Source of the DNA: Elmis aenea
Lineage: Eukaryota; Arthropoda; Insecta; Coleoptera; Elmidae
Reading direction: 5' to 3'
Assembly: GCA_947652605.1 (NCBI GenBank)
Contig: OX393583.1
Coordinates: 11,015,222-11,079,221 of the forward strand
Length of the DNA: 64,000 nt
The first letter of the stretch is position 1, and each line of letters opens with the position of its first letter. The translations under genes and the position numbers were made by a program. Below, piece by piece: positions 59,230 to 64,000 of the stretch. The notes under the pieces were generated by a model that searched no databases, was not told where the DNA came from, and worked only from the letters and a program-made list of their open reading frames with translations.

Positions 59230-60550
59230 TTAGGAATAGAACTAAGTTACTTATTAGTCTAAGACTAGATGGTAAAATTATTTAAACTTAAAAAAAATCT
59301 TCTTTTAAAGCAGTTCTTGAATTTGATCAAATATATCGTAGACCAGAATATCTGCGTTCCACACTCACTTGTGTAGACGGCACAGCAAGAGCCACTTGGG
59401 TTAATTCATATAGTTGAGAGTATTTCCCTTCTTTTTGCACTTCCCAATATTGTAAGACATATTATACATCCTGATGTATCCTTAATAACTTAATATGTTA
59501 TTAAACGAATTTAGTGTATGTAAAATATTTAAACTTTCTTGTGAAGAATGTGACGGTTGCCTCTTGTGAGATTGTCCTACAGTTTGTTCAGATTGTTTTG
59601 AAGCATTTTTTTCCAACTGATCCACTGACTATATGTCACTTTGATCGGTTTCCTCACTAGACGATTTCTTATCATCTACAGTTTTATTTTTTCCATATTT
59701 CTAATAACATTTTTGAAAAAACACTAATTTCAAGTTACCTAGTCATAGTTTTAACGTTTTAAGGGAACGATTTGTCGTCTCAATTTTGTCTAAAAAAAAA
59801 CTTACACCACTTTCACAATAAGCGGTCCAAATGTTATGTTTTGTACCTGGTCCCTGCATAATAACCCAACATTTAATGTTCACACGTTACAGCAAATACA
59901 TTTGTCTACCGAGTCACCGCGTAACACCTTCACATAGCCAAATCATCCTGACTGAATGCATTCACTCTCAGATTTTGATAATTGAGGCCGCAGTTCATTT
60001 CTTAGAGAAAGTGTTGAACTTTTAAGATGATACATTCGTTACACTGATCGCCGCACGTACGGACGTACCGTGTTTACATCGTTTATTGCTGTTTACAGCT
60101 AGTAGTTTTATAAATCGTAGAGAAAGACATTGCCGAGTAGTTATGACTTATCTTCGTCTGTTAAGTGTTAGTTTTACCTTTCTTTGGGTAACTGTGAAAA
60201 CAATGACAGGTAAGGATGTAATTTGAGTCTAATTATGTTCTTTAATAATAATGATTGTGATTAAGGCTTTCGTCATTGTAACTTGTTAATCTTTCTCAAT
60301 AAAACGCCCCAATAAATCTTGTGTAATCAGTCAATAATCATCATCGCTTAAGCGTTAATTTGTCGAAATTTTTAGTGTTGGAATTGTATTTAATTCGGAT
60401 TCATTTCAAAATTTGATAATCTTATCATGATCAAGCTTTGGGTGTATTAAATTAGTTTCTGCTAAAAAATTGCAATACAGCTTAACCCTTTCAAGCACAG
60501 AATATAAAATACTTTTTTAATGAAATTTTATAAATAGTACACTTAATGAC
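59230..60550. other. No recognised gene; possible piggyBac end near 60484
   Basis: The sequence TTAACCCTTTCAAGCAC at 60483 resembles the terminal CCCTTTC of the piggyBac MITEs at 55507 and 57586, but a second end was not found. Frames such as 59831-60025 are unremarkable. Otherwise AT-rich and unrecognised. Confidence 0.4.
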
Positions 60551-60554
60551 TTAA

Positions 60555-62712
60555 CCCTGCTGTTCTGTTCGTATTTGCTGCGCGCTTGTACCGTTCGGGT
60601 TCATATAACCCGATACCTAAGAATATAACAAAAATCTCTTTATAGCAGATTTATTACTAAATAAATAGACATAAACACATTGTAAATGAATGAAATAAAT
60701 TTAAACATATTTTAAATGCAATAAATAAACTTAAGCTCATTATAAATATAAAAAAATAACAGTTCAGTGACTGAAATATAAGCTATAAAATGTTACATTT
60801 TCAATTTTTTTTTGCAATTGGGGCAAATATAAGTGACAGGACCTTGCAAATGTATTTATTACAGTAAGAACACAACATATTTGTCTTATGATCATTTTTC
60901 GATGAACAGAATTTACACCGTGCGCGTTTTACACCACTAACCGTTGCTCCAGAAGATCCCGAGGCCGAGTTTTGATTTGTACTTTTCTGCATGTTTTCGA
61001 CTATTTTACGTGATTCTGCAGTTCTTGGCATGTGTGTCCTATTAACTAAGTTATATTTGATAAGTGACATTCCCAATTCCTCCAGAAATAACCTTCGTTT
61101 CGTCAATTTTTTTTCGTGCCATCCTGGATTTATGGCAGTCCATAAAACAAATGCATTATAAGCTAAGATAAATATCGAGTATATTATAAAAAATTATTAA
61201 CGGCCAGCGGTTGGTTTTACGTTTGCACGTGTAAGTATTTACAAGCTGGTCAAGGGTGTCTACAGCTCCTTTAGTTGCATTGTACTCTAATATCATTTTA
61301 GGTTTTTTATCATCTCTAGTACTAACTGCTCTATCATTAGAATAACGTTTTTATTTTTTTTAGGAATGTAGTTTACTATTGTCGTGTCCTTTGTAAAATA
61401 TAATGATGAACTATGCACCTCTTTATTACACAAATTTTGAGGAAGTTCTGGCTTATTTTTTCTAATTGTCCCAAGCATTGTAATTTTTCTCTTGAGAAGA
61501 AATTGGCCTAAATTATAAGATGTAAAAAAATTATCGCAAGTTACATTATGTCCTCTCAATTCTGTTGTTAGATCACTTACTACTCGCATACCTTGGTTTC
61601 TTTCTGGTAGCGCTCCTAATTCTTTACCGGTATATATTTGAGACTTTAAGACGTATGACGCTTTAAGGTCACACAAGGTCCATATTTTTATTCCATATTT
61701 TGATAGCTTACTTGGAATGTACTGCTTGAAAGGACAGCGGCCGCGAAATCCAACTAACTGTTCGTCTATAGTTATATTTTCATCAGGGCAATATAATTTT
61801 GGGAGCACTTCTACCCATTTTTCCCATATTTCTCTTATCGCCGCAAGCTTATCTCTGCTTCTTCTTTCTTGACCGGTGGATTTATTGTCAAATCGTATAA
61901 CACGCGATATAGTACAAAATGTTTCTAAAGACATTGTTGCACGAAAATGTTACAGCCAGTTTCTTAGTCGATTCCCGGTACAATTTGTAAACTCCTGCTA
62001 GTAACAATAGTCCAATGTATGCTTGAAAATTGGCACTATCTAAACTTTTCAATTTTTGGTTAAAAACTCGTTTACCTTCAATGTTTGTCATATTTATAAT
62101 TTCTTTTTTAATGTTTGAATTGAAAATTGTTGTAAATGCACTTTTCACATCTGTTATTCTTGAAGTAGCGTACCTCGTAATACCTGGAGTATTTTTTATA
62201 ACATTTGCAGAAGTTAACCGTCCTTGTTGCTGTGGAGGTTCCAATAACCACTCTATGGTACCATTCTTTGATTGAATTGATTCAATGCACTGGATAGCAG
62301 CAACATGCAGTGCAGGAATATCGATATCATTGTCAGAAGTACTAGGTACTTTCACCTTCGTCACTAGTGTGATTTTCATATTCCGATAAATCTTCGTCGG
62401 TGTCAGATAATTCTTCAAGCAGTTCAGCATCAGTCAGAGGTCTACGATTTGCCATAATTTGCAGTAAAACTATAACACTTTACTTACTACCCAACAAAAA
62501 CTGAAGGCGTATATGCGAGTTTGTTTATTTTATAACTAGGGCTAATAAACAAGTCAAAACTTGTAGAAACTTGTAATGTCTGAGCACATTATAATCGACT
62601 TGTATCAACGTCAGTAAAACAGCCTCGTAAAACAGACAAACGTTTGTATAGCTATTTATATTCAATTAGATTTTCACATCAAGTCATATTGACCCGAACG
62701 GTACATTAATAA
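60555..62712 (-). mobile_element. piggyBac transposon, near full length, right end uncertain
   Basis: The left end is TTAA (60551-60554) then CCCTGCTGTTCTGTTCG. A subterminal 'accgttcgggttcatataacccg' near 60588 pairs with 'tgacccgaacggtac' near 62690, but an intact right TIR and TTAA were not found, so the boundary at about 62712 is an estimate. The transposase gene occupies most of it (see 60793-62455). Size and layout fit the piggyBac family. Confidence 0.78.
60793..62455 (-). pseudogene. piggyBac transposase, nearly complete but frameshifted
   Basis: From ATG 62455: MANRRPLTDAELLEELSDTD, acidic region, a frameshift near 62350, GTIEWLLEPP, ANVIKNTPGITRYA, DVKSAFTTIFNSNIKKEII, YIGLLLLAGVYKLYRESTK, another shift at about 61900, then ATMSLETFCTISRVIRFDNK. 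Catalytic aspartates: NITIDEQLVGFRGRCPFKQY, GHNVTCDNFFTSYNLGQF and (about 61200-61270, after a shift) TKGAVDTLDQLVNTYTCKRK. The tail carries RARCKFCSSKNDHKTNML and CSYCNKYIC, then one frame over PVTYICPNCKKK, a piggyBac cysteine-rich domain. A stop falls at 60793-60795. All three aspartates are present; at least four lesions make it inactive. Confidence 0.88.
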
Positions 62713-63230
62713 AATCTTCGAAAAAAAAAGTTGTAAATAAAAAATGCATTTATGCAGCAAAAAAAATCTATTGTCTACTGTTGATGTAATGTGAATTAGG
62801 TATTAGCAAAAAATATAAAACAGATATACAGGGTGTTTCTTAAATATTGCAAAAAATATCGGTATGTAATTCATTATCGAAAATTAAGGAATTCTTTTAC
62901 ATAATTTTTTCCCTTTGAAGTCTCCTTTCGGAGTTACACCTCCCTAAAAAAGAACGGTAAAATTAGGTTTTTATTTTATTTCTCAAAAGTGGATAAATGT
63001 AGGAGGATGATTTTTGGTAGATGTTTTGTACTTATATTAAAAGGTTTCCCATAGTAATATCTTTATTGATCTCCCACCTTCGCAAGGGCTGAAAAGAGCG
63101 CCCCTTTTGTTTTTTTTAATCAGAACCTTTTCGAGGCTTGAAATTTTGCGAACGAAAAAAAAAATCTTTAAAGCTTGATTTGTTTAGATTTTTTATATTC
63201 CTTCACTTTTCCTACAAAACCTATAGATCT
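62713..63230. mobile_element. Possible CAGGGTGTTTC-family fragment
   Basis: 'tatacagggtgtttcttaaat' at about 62825 looks like the left end of another CAGGGTG-type element, with 'aacggtaaaattaggttttt' inside, but no right end is present. The segment is AT-rich and contains no recognised gene. Confidence 0.5.
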
Positions 63231-63248
63231 GTATCGTTTCTTTTCTAA

Positions 63249-63388
63249 GATCACAATACACACAATTTCATCAGCAAAAGAAGATGATTTGAGCTCTAAT
63301 AGAGATCAAGATTAAAAAGATCTTAATACACACAATTTCATCAGCAAAAGAAGATGATTTGAGCTCTAATAGAGATCAAGATTAAAAA
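63249..63388. repeat. Tandem duplication, 70-bp unit x2
   Basis: The unit containing 'aatacacacaatttcatcag' and 'gagctctaatagagatcaag' is present twice back to back (63249-63318, 63319-63388) with only a few differences at the edges. Near identity implies a recent slippage or unequal exchange event. Confidence 0.92.
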
Positions 63389-64000
63389 GAAAGTCTGGAG
63401 AAAATGATAAGTGATATTAATCAATAATAAAAATTAACATTTAAAGATTCTATGTCACTGTTAAGGGTAATCAACAGTAGACCAGTTAGTAATAAAGTTA
63501 TTCAAGACTTATTTATTTAAGTAAACAGTATTTTTCGTCACAAGTTGCACAAAATGTACGATATGTACTAAAATAATTGTAACAGCGCCCGAAATAAGGC
63601 AAGGACATGGGACATGGGAGTTTCTCGAATTTCCAAATTTATAATAAGATTATTCACAGTGCACTTATTAATTAATCAGTAATTGTAAACCCGTTCGAAC
63701 AATTAGCAGAAAATCTTCAATGGTACTTCAATTATCGTGTGAACGCGCGTTGCCCATATAAAGGTATTTGTGTGAAGGACGAAAAACATTATGAAATATC
63801 CGCGAACAGTTTAAACTCTATTAAGTATCATAAAGGTAAATTGTACGGTAAAAGTTAATTAAAATAATTGCTTCTTAAAATTTTGTTGTTGGTCGATTTT
63901 GAACTATTTTTTCACTCTACTCATTTTTATATTGTCCTTCAAAAACGGAATTGTGTTTCAAAATCCTTAAAATGTTGCTGTTTCCATTTAGTTATAACAA
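63389..64000. other. No recognised feature
   Basis: Window end: AT-rich sequence with no open frame or repeat that I recognise. Confidence 0.35.

Overview
This window looks like AT-rich, intron- or intergenic-type DNA from an animal nuclear genome, most likely an insect; beetle-like is only my guess. It is built almost entirely from transposable elements (TEs). I could not recognise any host protein-coding gene, rRNA gene, CRISPR array or bacterial-style feature. The organism is inferred from the mixture of hAT, piggyBac, pogo and 'CAGGGTG' DNA transposons, LOA/Jockey/CR1-like non-LTR retrotransposons, a Penelope-like element and tRNA-derived SINEs.

Layout. 1-8 kb: a CAGGGTG-type element, a hAT MITE, and a 3-kb hAT element (2233-5266) that contains a retrotransposon fragment and a second hAT-type element. 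6.3-9.3 kb: a fold-back element, a Penelope-like element with inverted flanks and a GIY-YIG endonuclease, and a hAT transposase C-terminus. 10-15.7 kb: a Jockey fragment, a TIR element, a hAT relic split by a 1.6-kb element with a long internal palindrome, and a second copy of the composite hAT family. 17-24.6 kb: a piggyBac MITE, a 1.5-kb near-perfect hairpin element and two head-to-head piggyBac copies. 25.7-29.7 kb: three hAT-related pieces. 30-34.5 kb: two SINEs, a hAT element and two retrotransposon 3' halves. 36.6-39.2 kb: a 1.8-kb hairpin element nested in another. 40.3-42.3 kb: a LOA-like retrotransposon with a complete RNase H. 43.6-46 kb: a CAGGGTG element carrying the third composite hAT copy. 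47-56.5 kb: further MITEs and retrotransposon pieces. 56.7-59.2 kb: a pogo element whose protein seems to end in a PHD-type finger. 60.5-62.7 kb: a nearly complete but frameshifted piggyBac transposase gene.

The strongest evidence here is structural. I could match 8-bp target-site duplications (TSDs) for eight hAT-type insertions, TTAA sites for piggyBac elements, TA sites for pogo and CAGGGTG elements, and a 12-bp TSD for one SINE. Almost every protein reading frame is truncated, frameshifted or interrupted by stops, so the window reads as a layered TE graveyard rather than a functioning gene set. Stretches without an entry are AT-rich sequence in which I recognise nothing.
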